Shown: positions 14,529-22,657 of the stretch, piece by piece
Position numbering within the stretch: position 1 is the first letter of the stretch
How the letters are laid out: each line of letters starts with the position of its first letter
Virus record (IMG/VR): IMGVR_UViG_3300049812_003380
Location: 1-28,534 of that record
Reading direction: 5' to 3' (one strand)
From: a virus
DNA: 28,534 bases
Notes under the pieces: model-generated
Told to the model about the DNA's origin: nothing
The model's input: only the letters and a program-made list of their open reading frames with translations
Database searches by the model: none
Made by a program: the position numbers and the translations under genes

Positions 14529-17423
14529 ATGGTGGAAACTAATCCATACGCAGAGTTTATACCCAGTAAAGATACAGGATTAGAAACAGTTGATGTGACT
14601 AACAATCCATATGGAGAGTTTATACCCACGGATGAGCCTGAATTTCAAGGAACAAGGTTACAAGAGGGAGTTATCCCTTCTTTAAATTTTCCTACTTTTA
14701 CGACTCCTGTATATGTTGACATTCAAGATAAAAGTGGTCAAAAAATAATTTACTTAGGAGATTCTCCTTTCAAAGAGGATTATGAAACAATTACGAATGA
14801 AAATGAGAAATCATTTTTTTTAGAAAGTTTTTTAGGTTTTGATATAAGAAATCAAATTTCAACCGATAAACAAGACGAATATAATGCTTACATTCAAGGT
14901 TTGGTGGATGAGGTTGGATTAGAGGCTTATTTTCCAAAAGAGGTAGCAACTATTTCAGGGTCACTTGCTGGTCCTTTGTTGTTGAATTATTTTGCAAAAA
15001 ATCCTGATAAAATTCCAAAATCAGGGTCAGGTGTGACTGCTTTTAGAACAGTCTTCAACGGACTTTGGAAGTTTCAAAAAGCTACGATTGATAAATTACC
15101 ACTGCCACCAAAAATAAAAAAACAAATTAAACAAAGGTATTTAATGGGAGCCATAGCAGCAGCAGGTTTAGCAGGAAGTGCAGGATTTGCTTATGACACT
15201 GTCAGTGATTATTTAGATGGAGATGAAGAAACTATTGAAGAGATTGTTGAAAAACTTCCTGAAAATTTAAAAAGAGAAGGCATTAATGAATTAATAGGTT
15301 TAGGTATATTAAAAACACTTGGCATAGGTAAAAACAACTTAGTTTTAGCTACAGACGCAGTCAGAAACAAATTAGCAGATTTCTATGAAGTAGGAGTTAA
15401 ACCAATTTTAGCTGATGTTGCATCAGAGGGAGGCACTTTTGCTACGAATTTTTTGAAGTCTTTTGGTAGACTACCATTAGTCGCTGATAAAGTTGGAAAC
15501 TTTATAAAAGAACAGGGGCCCGTTGTCAGAGATAAAGTTGATAAATTAATTCAGGCCTTTGCTCCTAGATCAAATAAAGATGCCACTACAACATTTTTAG
15601 AGTCTATGTTAAAAGGCAGAGCTGAGTGGAAAGCAGTCACAGGGGCTGCCTATGATAATTTTTATAGGCAAATAGATGAACTGTTTGGTAAAGGAACTCC
15701 TATTTTTCCTATGGTAAAATCTAGAACGAGTATTCAAGAGTTTATAACAAAGGCAGACAATCAAGCCTCAGGAGTTTTAAAAGACACTCCATTTTACAAA
15801 TTTAGTAAAAAATTTTTAGAAAGAACAAAAGGAAAAAAATTAACGATTGATGATTATAAGTTTTATCAAGATGAGTTAAGCGACATATATAACTCTTTGC
15901 CTTATGAAGATAGTGTCACTAGAAGATTGATAGACAACCTTAAAACAGATTTTTTTGATGACTTAGGATATCTTACAGCCACTGAGGGGGGAGCTTTTAC
16001 CGTAAATCAAGCTGGTCAAATAACCTCTTCTGTTTTTCCAAGAATGATAGACCCTGAAAAGTTAGCGTTGCTAAGAGAATCTAAAAAATTTGCAGATGAT
16101 GTTTTTAGATTTGGAGTCGATAGAGATCAAGCGTTGCCTATGGGTAAAGATTTTTTTGATAAAGGTGTGTTTTCTAAAATGACTCAAACTTATAGACAGG
16201 GAACTGACACTAATGATTTTGCTAAGTTAGTGGGATTTGGAGATGAGGGATATACGGTTAAGAAAACTATAAAACTTCCAGGACAAGGAGAAACAACAAT
16301 AACTCAGACATTTAGTGTTAATCAATTATATCAAACTCCTTTATCAAAAGAGGGAACTCAATACTATGATCAAATTTTTAAACCTTTAATGCAAAAATTA
16401 AACTCTCCTCAAGCAGTAAAACAACTTTTTAAATTAACAGGAAGTGATCCTAATGTTTTCGGTAGTTTTATATTTAAGCTGATGGATGACAGCATGAACG
16501 CCTCTATAAAGGCGTTAAACCAAGTAGGAGAGAACACATCCACTTTCTCTGCTACCAAAAACTTTTTAAATTTTGATCCTGTTAAATTCAGAAACGGAAT
16601 TTTTGGAACAAATGATCAAATGAAGAAAGGTGTTATGACTGCGTTTGACTTATTACACGCTAGAAACCCAAAAGAATTTATATCAGGAAAACAATTAGAA
16701 AAACTTTTAGATGTTTTAGTTGCAAGAGGAAATACTTTTGTGCCTAGTGCGGCAGGACTTTTGAATAAAAAGTTGTCTATAGGTGCAGTTAATTTAACCT
16801 CAGGACTTTTAGGTATTTTGTTTGGAGGATTTACAGGATTAAAAGGTGGCATAGGTGCACCTGCATTATTTTTAAGATTGAGAAGTATGGCTAATATTTT
16901 AGGAGACCCTAAAAAAGCTAGAGCTTTTTTTAAAGCAATGGATAATGCGACTAGTTATAAAACTAGATACTCTAATTTTGTTCGTTTAGTGCAAATGTAT
17001 ACCACTGATGTAATGAAAGAACAATATGAAGAGGGAACTGAGGCTTATGAGCAACATCAAAGAGAAATAAATGAGTTACAACAATTCTATCAATTAATTC
17101 AAGAAACTTTAGATAATATGCCTGACGATTATCAAGGAGATCAATTTGAAGAACAAATGTTAAATGATGTTGAAATTATAAATAATCCTCCCACGGAAGA
17201 ACAGAATATAAGTAGAGGTCAGGGAGAGATTCCGTCTATTCAACCAATCAACATACCTAATATTGATATTGCTTCTTTAGGAGGCCAAGGCATTGGGCCA
17301 ACTAATCCACAAACAATTGCTGGTTTAGAGTCCGTTGGATTACCTTTATTCACTGCTAAAGAGGGTGGTATCATAGATCTTTTTGAGTCTAAAAAATTTA
17401 AAAGACCACAAGTGGTAGCATAA
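14529..17423 (+). CDS. Very large putative ejection protein with NPY repeats and membrane segments
   Basis: The 964-residue product is the longest in the window. The first residues hold two copies of NPY(A/G)EFIP (residues 5-12 and 26-33), from 24-base DNA repeats 63 bases apart. A hydrophobic segment at about 204-222 (YLMGAIAAAGLAGSAGFAY) and another at about 747-785 (VNLTSGLLGILFGGFTGLKG) could span or enter a membrane. The C-terminal part is strongly helical with Glu/Gln-rich coiled coil, and ends KEGGIIDLFESKKFKRPQVV. I see no catalytic motif, including no clear transglycosylase or peptidase site. Size, position before the lysozyme gene and membrane segments suggest a major protein injected with the DNA. 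No known homologue is claimed. The stop overlaps the next gene. Confidence 0.55.
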   Translation: MVETNPYAEFIPSKDTGLETVDVTNNPYGEFIPTDEPEFQGTRLQEGVIPSLNFPTFTTPVYVDIQDKSGQKIIYLGDSPFKEDYETITNENEKSFFLESFLGFDIRNQISTDKQDEYNAYIQGLVDEVGLEAYFPKEVATISGSLAGPLLLNYFAKNPDKIPKSGSGVTAFRTVFNGLWKFQKATIDKLPLPPKIKKQIKQRYLMGAIAAAGLAGSAGFAYDTVSDYLDGDEETIEEIVEKLPENLKREGINELIGLGILKTLGIGKNNLVLATDAVRNKLADFYEVGVKPILADVASEGGTFATNFLKSFGRLPLVADKVGNFIKEQGPVVRDKVDKLIQAFAPRSNKDATTTFLESMLKGRAEWKAVTGAAYDNFYRQIDELFGKGTPIFPMVKSRTSIQEFITKADNQASGVLKDTPFYKFSKKFLERTKGKKLTIDDYKFYQDELSDIYNSLPYEDSVTRRLIDNLKTDFFDDLGYLTATEGGAFTVNQAGQITSSVFPRMIDPEKLALLRESKKFADDVFRFGVDRDQALPMGKDFFDKGVFSKMTQTYRQGTDTNDFAKLVGFGDEGYTVKKTIKLPGQGETTITQTFSVNQLYQTPLSKEGTQYYDQIFKPLMQKLNSPQAVKQLFKLTGSDPNVFGSFIFKLMDDSMNASIKALNQVGENTSTFSATKNFLNFDPVKFRNGIFGTNDQMKKGVMTAFDLLHARNPKEFISGKQLEKLLDVLVARGNTFVPSAAGLLNKKLSIGAVNLTSGLLGILFGGFTGLKGGIGAPALFLRLRSMANILGDPKKARAFFKAMDNATSYKTRYSNFVRLVQMYTTDVMKEQYEEGTEAYEQHQREINELQQFYQLIQETLDNMPDDYQGDQFEEQMLNDVEIINNPPTEEQNISRGQGEIPSIQPINIPNIDIASLGGQGIGPTNPQTIAGLESVGLPLFTAKEGGIIDLFESKKFKRPQVVA
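14541..14627 (+). repeat. Tandem 24-bp repeat encoding NPY(A/G)EFIP
   Basis: Two near-identical 24-base units, at 14541-14564 and 14604-14627, differ only around the alternating Ala/Gly codon. The period is 63 bases (21 residues), so both encode the same eight-residue motif in frame near the protein's start. Confidence 0.85.
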
Positions 17424-18304
17424 TGGCCCCTCCATTTTCACCTAAAGAGTTAGAACAAAGAGAGAAGAAACAGTTACAAGCTGTTAGAGAAAAATTTTTT
17501 TCAGGTCGTGATGCTAGTGATGTTTCAGATGATCGTGCATTTAGAAGACTAACCCAAGAAAGAGCGTTACAAAATTTTAAAGATAGATTTACAAAAGGTG
17601 TGGAGGGATCATCTAATCTTTTACAAATGACACCTGACGCTCCTAGAACGTTGGCAAAAGAAGCAGAAAGATTAGCTAATCTTTATGGTCCAACCTTTAG
17701 AGAAATTGGTTCTGACATAGGATTTGGTTTAGGTAGAATAGCTCAAGGTTTTAAAGAAAAAGGAGCTCCTATGTTTCAGGCAGTTAAAGGTGGTTTAGAA
17801 AATATTTATAACTTTTTAACACAAAATCGTAACGTGCCACCAAGAGTTGGAACTGTTTTTCCTATACCACGATCAGATGTAAGAAACTTTTTTGGATCAA
17901 TGAATACTGATGTGAAAACACAGCCTGTATTTGTGTCACCAACCTTTAACGATCAAAAAATAATAAGAGAGGATTTAGATCCGATACAAATGCCTACTTC
18001 TTCATTTAATAATATGGATATGTCAGGATTTAGAGCAGAAAACTTTGGATTACCAAGTTTACAAAACTTATATAATTTTAGTCAAAATCCTGAAATTAAT
18101 ACTAACGTTGGAAATTTTAGGCTCGACAATGTTTTTACAGGAGACCCACGACTTGGGTACGGTAACACTGTTTTAATTAACGGTGTCCCTGTAAATTTAA
18201 ACGCAACCATAGGTCAAGAAGGATTAGGATTGGGAGCATCAATGACTTTTAAAAAAGGTGGTCCTGTAGACAAATACAGTGGCTTAGGATATAAACTTAA
18301 GTAA
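17423..18304 (+). CDS. Putative internal virion protein, function unknown
   Basis: The 293-residue product is charged and helical at the start (PKELEQREKKQLQAVREKF), with a middle part of short helices and a Phe/Asn-rich region (PSLQNLYNFSQNPEINTNVG). It ends TFKKGGPVDKYSGLGYKLK, carrying the Gly-Gly motif at its C-terminus as in the previous gene. I do not recognise a family. Its position between the largest putative ejection protein and the lysozyme, with TAATG overlaps on both sides, suggests it belongs to the virion core or is a scaffold or accessory of it. There is no membrane segment. The Gly-Gly motif shared with its neighbours is the strongest hint of a joint role. Confidence 0.5.
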   Translation: MAPPFSPKELEQREKKQLQAVREKFFSGRDASDVSDDRAFRRLTQERALQNFKDRFTKGVEGSSNLLQMTPDAPRTLAKEAERLANLYGPTFREIGSDIGFGLGRIAQGFKEKGAPMFQAVKGGLENIYNFLTQNRNVPPRVGTVFPIPRSDVRNFFGSMNTDVKTQPVFVSPTFNDQKIIREDLDPIQMPTSSFNNMDMSGFRAENFGLPSLQNLYNFSQNPEINTNVGNFRLDNVFTGDPRLGYGNTVLINGVPVNLNATIGQEGLGLGASMTFKKGGPVDKYSGLGYKLK

Positions 18305-18753
18305 TGATAGAATTAACAGAATCACTAAAAAATAGGGTCCGTATTCATGAAGGTGTACGCACATCTATGTACCTGGATTCGCTAGGCAAAGCCACCATCG
18401 GCATCGGCCATCTTATAAAACCACATGAAAGAGAGCGATATGCTGAAGGGGTAGAAATAAGCATGGATGAAGTAGAAGAGTTATTTGAAATGGATTTAAA
18501 TAGAGCGGCAGCAGGAGCTGAGTCTCTTATAGAAGAATGTATTGGTCACGATTTGCCTCCGCATATAGAGGAGGTAATTCTTGAGATGGTATATCAGCTA
18601 GGAACTCAAGGTGTTCGCAACTTCAAAAAATTTTGGAAAGCACTAAGAGTCAAAGATTGGAAGACAGCGGCTTCTGAAATGAAGGACTCAAGGTGGCATA
18701 AACAGACCACCAAAAGATGTGAGTCTTTAGCTGAAATCGTTGCTAATACTTAA
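18304..18753 (+). CDS. T4-type lysozyme (endolysin, GH24)
   Basis: The 149-residue protein matches the T4 lysozyme family, which cleaves the glycan strands of peptidoglycan between N-acetylmuramic acid and N-acetylglucosamine. The catalytic triad is visible: Glu16 in IHEGVR, Asp25 in YLDSLG and Thr31 in ATIGIGH, with the same 9 and 6 residue offsets as Glu11, Asp20 and Thr26 of T4 lysozyme. The length is close to the 160-165 usual for the family. There is no signal peptide or membrane anchor, so it needs a holin, which is not visible nearby, or may act in the virion. It is the last gene of the + strand late operon. Its stop codon overlaps the stop of the opposing small gene. Confidence 0.93.
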   Translation: MIELTESLKNRVRIHEGVRTSMYLDSLGKATIGIGHLIKPHERERYAEGVEISMDEVEELFEMDLNRAAAGAESLIEECIGHDLPPHIEEVILEMVYQLGTQGVRNFKKFWKALRVKDWKTAASEMKDSRWHKQTTKRCESLAEIVANT

Positions 18754-18917
18754 ATCTCTCTTCTAGGAAAATTAGGTAAAGTACCCTCTTCTAAATACCA
18801 AGCGTAAGCCGCCTGCCAGTCTTTTTTATATTCTGCTCTTAAAAATTCTTTTAAGGCTTTGTCCGAGTCGTGCTCAAGAGTTATAAAATTAGTTAGTTTT
18901 TTTAAAAATTCTATCAT
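18750..18917 (-). CDS. Small conserved protein at the end of the early operon
   Basis: This 55-residue frame on the reverse strand starts at ATG 18917 after AAAGGA and ends at 18750, overlapping the lysozyme stop by 4 bases. The sequence is helical and charged: IEFLKKLTNFITLEHDSDKA, then KEFLRAEYKKDWQAAYAWYL and a final LPNFPRREI. A 'RaEYKkDWqaAYaw' pattern recurs in short marine phage proteins, with unknown function. The ribosome binding site lies within an RNA hairpin (18919-18946), and the leader matches that of the operon's first gene in 15 of 16 positions. That shared leader supports real expression and perhaps joint control. Confidence 0.62.
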   Translation of the reverse strand: MIEFLKKLTNFITLEHDSDKALKEFLRAEYKKDWQAAYAWYLEEGTLPNFPRREI

Positions 18918-18918
18918 T

Positions 18919-18946
18919 GTTATATCCTTTCGAAAAAGAATATAAC
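18919..18946 (-). promoter_or_regulatory. Hairpin leader that contains the ribosome binding site
   Basis: Read on the reverse strand, GUUAUAUUCUUU pairs with AAAGGAUAUAAC around a UUCG loop: 12 bp including one G-U pair. The 3' arm holds the AAAGGA ribosome binding site and ends one base before the ATG of the small gene at 18917. Such a fold can hide the site from ribosomes, so translation may depend on ribosomes coming from the upstream gene or on unfolding. It lies between two genes (18949 and 18917). There is no U-tract after the stem, so a transcription terminator is unlikely. The pairing is seen in the sequence; the regulatory role is inference. Confidence 0.55.
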
Positions 18947-18948
18947 GA

Positions 18949-19179
18949 TTATTTTCTCTCTTTAGATGTGTCTTTTACAGTCTTCTGATGTGACTCTAGT
19001 GCATCCCATACTTCAACAGCAGACCAATGAGCCATGACACACTTTGATATGTCCTCATGTAAAATTTTCAACCAACTAATATCCACCTTTGCTGGCTTTC
19101 CTCTATTCTCAACGATATGATCTACCTCTGCGTGTGTGAGAGATATATACAGCTCACCACTTTGATATACTATTCTCAT
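18949..19179 (-). CDS. Small protein downstream of DNA polymerase, unknown
   Basis: The frame extends further to a TTG at 19194, but the ATG at 19179 follows GGGGAG at good distance and overlaps the polymerase stop as ATGA, so it is chosen here. The 76-residue product has MRIVYQSGELYISLTHAEVD, VDISWLKILHEDISKCVMAH and a Lys/Ser-rich end. It looks soluble, with a mixed alpha/beta fold. I recognise no family. The coupling to the polymerase gene suggests co-expression and possibly a replication-linked accessory role, though this is only inference. Confidence 0.55.
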   Translation of the reverse strand: MRIVYQSGELYISLTHAEVDHIVENRGKPAKVDISWLKILHEDISKCVMAHWSAVEVWDALESHQKTVKDTSKERK

Positions 19180-21056
19180 TTTGCTTCTCCCCAATTATTT
19201 CCTATTGCAACATCTACTTTAGATGGAACACTCATTTCAATCGAGTTTTCCATTATGTTCACTATTTTTTCTTTCATTTCTTTATCTCCGTTAAAACTTA
19301 TAGCCAACTCATCGTGAATTTGAATCATTGGTATAATTCCTTCTTTGTATAAGTCTACCATTGCTTTCTTTGTTTGATCAGCGGCAGACCCCTGTATTAA
19401 CCTATTTAACGCTTTATAGGTCCCTGATCTTTTCAGAGGAGTATATTCACCATACTCTTCCTTAGCCTTATCCAAAGGATAAGCACGATAGGAACCAAAA
19501 GCTTTTGGCTCCCATAATTCAAAACGACATCTCCTACCTAAAAAAGTTTTTACAGCACCTTTTTTTTGAGCGTGGTCAGACACTGCATCAGCTAATTGTC
19601 TAACAAACGGAACTCTTTCATTATACTGTTTAATGAGCTCCCGACCCTCTTCAGGTGCTATACCTAATTGATCAGAGAGTTTGCCCACACCCATACCATA
19701 AAATAAACCTAAATTAATAGTCTTAGCACTCTTACGAGGTATATTTCCTATCTCAGCCATAATTGTATGAAAGTCTGTTTCTTTATCCTCATTGTAAGCT
19801 TTTACAATTTTTTCAGCTCCCTCTAACTTAACAATATTTGCATAGTGACTAACTAATCGTGGCTCTTGTTGTGAGTAATCAAATGAACCCCACTTCTCCT
19901 CTTCCTCAGGTAAAAATAAACCTCTAATCAAAGAACCTATTTTTATATCTGACTCAGCGTCATCTTTAGCAGGAATTTGTTGTAAGTTAGGATTTGAATA
20001 ACTAAATCTGCCTGTTAATGTTCCCCCATTTTCAGTTCTTAGCTGATTAATATTAGCGTGTATCCTACCTTTATGTTGATACTTTTCTATCGTATGGAGA
20101 AACGTGGTCCGTGCTTTATTAAAGTTTCTAGCTTGAACTATTGCTTTTGGAATGGGATGAGGGTGAAACTCTAAAAAACTTTTTGTAAAAGATGGGTTAC
20201 CCTTATCTGTTTTAGGATACTCTATCTTACATTGATCAAATATAGTAGCTATTGATCTAGCCGCCCATATATCACATTTTAAATTAGTCTCACCAAAAAC
20301 ATATTTTAATAATTCATTCTCTTTCCTAATAAAAGATTTCTCAGCTTTTTTTAATTTTTCTAAATCAACCCTGACTCCTTTTTTTCTCATTTTCATTAAG
20401 ATAGGTATTAGGTCGGTTTCTAAATCAAAAATAGTTTGTAAATCTTGTTGAGTAATCTCAGGCTTTAGCCTGTCCCACAGTTTAAGAGACAATACAGCGT
20501 CTTGCTCTGCATACTCTCCTACATACTGTGAAGGTATTTTAAACATCTCGCTCTTAGCATCTACACCCCATTGAGCAGCAGTTTCATTTAATAAAAATTC
20601 ACTCTTACTCTCAGCTAAATATTCTTTGGAAACTGCGTTAAGAGAATAGCTATATTTATTTTCATTAATTAAAGGGGCTACGATCATGGTATCAATAATA
20701 CGACCATTCCATTTAACACCCTCAGCCTCTAACCAACCAAAATCATATGCAGCATTATGAGCGATCTTCTCACCCTCTCCTGAGAGCATTTCATTTAGCC
20801 AATCAAACACGACTCGTGAATCGTGATTAAATCCTGTCTCATGTCTGATAGGATAATAACCCTTCCAACCATCCACAGCTATGGCTATGCCAATTATCTC
20901 TCCATCATCAGTGGCCCAACCTGGACCTTTCTCCATTATGTTTGGATCTTTTGTTTCTAAATCTATAGCTATTTTATCTGCATCTTTTATGTTAGGAAAA
21001 TCCATGGGTGGAACCCATTCAGATTTAGGTTTGAACATACCTATTTGTTTGCTCAT
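19176..21056 (-). CDS. polA: Family A DNA polymerase with 3'-5' exonuclease
   Basis: The 626-residue enzyme copies the phage genome. The N-terminal DnaQ-type proofreading domain keeps all key residues: D32 and E34 (IDLET), D105 (HNAAYDFGWL) and Y182/D186 (YAEQDA). The palm and fingers show TGRFSYSNPNLQQIP (348-362), motif A with D393 (SFDYSQQEPR), motif B from R441 to G454 with K445, L449 and Y453, and motif C HDE at 581-583. The residue equivalent to E. coli Pol I Phe762 is Leu449. In surveys of viral Pol A (Schmidt, Nasko, Wommack and colleagues), Leu762 types were linked to slower, more accurate copying and to temperate or slow life cycles; that link is a published hypothesis. There is no 5'-3' exonuclease domain. 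It starts with an ATGA overlap with the helicase gene. Confidence 0.95.
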   Translation of the reverse strand: MSKQIGMFKPKSEWVPPMDFPNIKDADKIAIDLETKDPNIMEKGPGWATDDGEIIGIAIAVDGWKGYYPIRHETGFNHDSRVVFDWLNEMLSGEGEKIAHNAAYDFGWLEAEGVKWNGRIIDTMIVAPLINENKYSYSLNAVSKEYLAESKSEFLLNETAAQWGVDAKSEMFKIPSQYVGEYAEQDAVLSLKLWDRLKPEITQQDLQTIFDLETDLIPILMKMRKKGVRVDLEKLKKAEKSFIRKENELLKYVFGETNLKCDIWAARSIATIFDQCKIEYPKTDKGNPSFTKSFLEFHPHPIPKAIVQARNFNKARTTFLHTIEKYQHKGRIHANINQLRTENGGTLTGRFSYSNPNLQQIPAKDDAESDIKIGSLIRGLFLPEEEEKWGSFDYSQQEPRLVSHYANIVKLEGAEKIVKAYNEDKETDFHTIMAEIGNIPRKSAKTINLGLFYGMGVGKLSDQLGIAPEEGRELIKQYNERVPFVRQLADAVSDHAQKKGAVKTFLGRRCRFELWEPKAFGSYRAYPLDKAKEEYGEYTPLKRSGTYKALNRLIQGSAADQTKKAMVDLYKEGIIPMIQIHDELAISFNGDKEMKEKIVNIMENSIEMSVPSKVDVAIGNNWGEAK

Positions 21057-22657
21057 ATTCTGTAAGCCTCTCTTGATTGTGGTGTTATTATGTAAAGGTT
21101 CTCTTTAGCTCTTGAAAACGCCACATAGAAAAGTCTGTGTTCACTAATAGGATTTATCCTATATTCCTCATACGCCATTTTTCCTATGTCTAAAGACACG
21201 ATAACATTCTCTGCTTCTCCACCTTTTTGTTGATGAATTGTAGATAAAGTTACTCGTGGCTCTAAAGCTAAGTTCTCTCCTCTTGACTCTAAATTTTCTA
21301 AGTATGCAACAGTCTCAGTGTTAATTGTTGTCATAACCTTTGCCCAAGGAGTTCCGAACTCAGCTTGTAATCCAAAATTATCTTTGAGTTCTAAAAAAGA
21401 TAATTTTTTATCAGGTAAAGCTTTTCTTTGCTCAGATATTTTTTTCTTATTACCTCTAGCTACAAATTCTTTACCAAGACACTTATATAAATTTTCTACT
21501 AATCTAATTGGCACTTCGTTTCTTTCATCTCTCATCAAATCTTTCCAAGTAAGTATAGCATTTCTTTCTTGGGTTTTAACTGAATATCTATATTTATTAT
21601 CTTTTAGCTTGACTCTGAAAAAAATATTCTTCTTCCTCATGACCTCTTCCATGTCATCACGAATAGTTCTAGTTCTACCCATGATCAACCAAGTGCCCTG
21701 ATCCATGTTTAAATGATAAATACCTCTAATAAATTCTACTGCTCCATCTCTATTAGCAGGTGACCATTGTATGTCATCATATCCTATGATCTGTTCTTCA
21801 ACACGATTTACAATCTCCCAAACTTTCTTAGGAACTCTTTTTGATTTATCTAAAACAATTAATTCTTTTGCCTCTTCTTTTAACCGTATCGCTTTTCCAA
21901 CATCAGCGTCTGCCCAAGTATAAATAGCTTGATTAGGGTCCATTGCTAAATAAGACTCTTCAGAGTTACTCCAAATCTTTTCTGCCATTTTCCATTGTAT
22001 GGTAGACATGTCCTGAGACTCATCAAAGAATACAACCTTAAATGATTTATTATAATCACCCTCTACATAGTCTGTAATTAAGTCAGTAAAGTCTATTTTA
22101 GGCCCTTGTGATTTTACGAGAAAACCTTTTGAACCCCCTGTAAACTGCTCAAAACCGAATTTTTTATACTCTTTTAAGCCCTTATCTATGTACTCTAACT
22201 TATGCCATATGATGTCCTTAGCAAACATGGCCCAACAATCTCTTAAAGAGATGTCTCTTCTTTTTGCTTTTTCTATAAGGTCGATATATTTGTCATCATA
22301 GTTGTTGAAAAATATGTCATCGTCATTATTAACGTTAATATTAATCCTAAGTTCATTTGATACATTCCTCCAATCATTATTACTCATTATGTGTTCTCGT
22401 GTTAATCCCATTTGTCTTAATGCAAACGAGTGCATTGTACTAAAATGTTCTAGTTGATTCATAGGGACCTTAAATTTTTGTGACGCTCTCTCTTTTGCTT
22501 CATCCACTGCTTTATTAGAGAATGAAAAAAAAGCTATTTCATCTATACCCACATCGTTATCCAAATACTCTTCTATTTTATTTAGTATGAAAGTTGTTTT
22601 ACCAGTGCCCGGTGGACCGATGACAACTGTAGGTATTTTTTTATCCGATGAATTCAT
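21053..22657 (-). CDS. UvrD/PcrA-like SF1 helicase
   Basis: The 534-residue ATPase carries the SF1A helicase motifs: Walker A GPPGTGKTT (14-22), motif Ia near FFSFSNKAVDEAKERA, Walker B VVFFDESQDM with DESQ at 212-215, motif III LAMDPNQAIY (238-246), motif IV DKSKRVPKKVW, motif V TIHQQKGGEAENVIV, and motif VI HRLFYVAFSRAKENLY. It most likely unwinds DNA during replication or recombination, 3' to 5' as is usual for this family (known for the family, not shown here). It is shorter than UvrD (about 720) and has a reduced 2B region, which fits phage helicases. The start overlaps the preceding gene by 17 bases and its stop overlaps the polymerase start. Since no DnaB-type helicase is in the window, it may be the main fork helicase. 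Confidence 0.9.
   Translation of the reverse strand: MNSSDKKIPTVVIGPPGTGKTTFILNKIEEYLDNDVGIDEIAFFSFSNKAVDEAKERASQKFKVPMNQLEHFSTMHSFALRQMGLTREHIMSNNDWRNVSNELRININVNNDDDIFFNNYDDKYIDLIEKAKRRDISLRDCWAMFAKDIIWHKLEYIDKGLKEYKKFGFEQFTGGSKGFLVKSQGPKIDFTDLITDYVEGDYNKSFKVVFFDESQDMSTIQWKMAEKIWSNSEESYLAMDPNQAIYTWADADVGKAIRLKEEAKELIVLDKSKRVPKKVWEIVNRVEEQIIGYDDIQWSPANRDGAVEFIRGIYHLNMDQGTWLIMGRTRTIRDDMEEVMRKKNIFFRVKLKDNKYRYSVKTQERNAILTWKDLMRDERNEVPIRLVENLYKCLGKEFVARGNKKKISEQRKALPDKKLSFLELKDNFGLQAEFGTPWAKVMTTINTETVAYLENLESRGENLALEPRVTLSTIHQQKGGEAENVIVSLDIGKMAYEEYRINPISEHRLFYVAFSRAKENLYIITPQSREAYRI

Noticed and set aside
14529-17423. Tape-measure protein of a long-tailed phage
   Set aside because: No tape-measure repeats or chaperone frameshift pair upstream; the group of several large membrane-segment proteins next to the lysozyme fits ejection proteins better.
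18838-18855. 7-bp AT-only stem CTTAAAA/TTTTAAG as a terminator
   Set aside because: No GC pairs and it lies within the small - strand gene; likely chance in AT-rich DNA.
18919-18946. Hairpin as a rho-independent terminator
   Set aside because: No run of U follows the stem on either strand and a start codon follows directly on the - strand.
19180-19194. Upstream TTG start for the small gene after the polymerase
   Set aside because: The ATG at 19179 has GGGGAG at proper distance and forms the ATGA overlap seen elsewhere in the operon.
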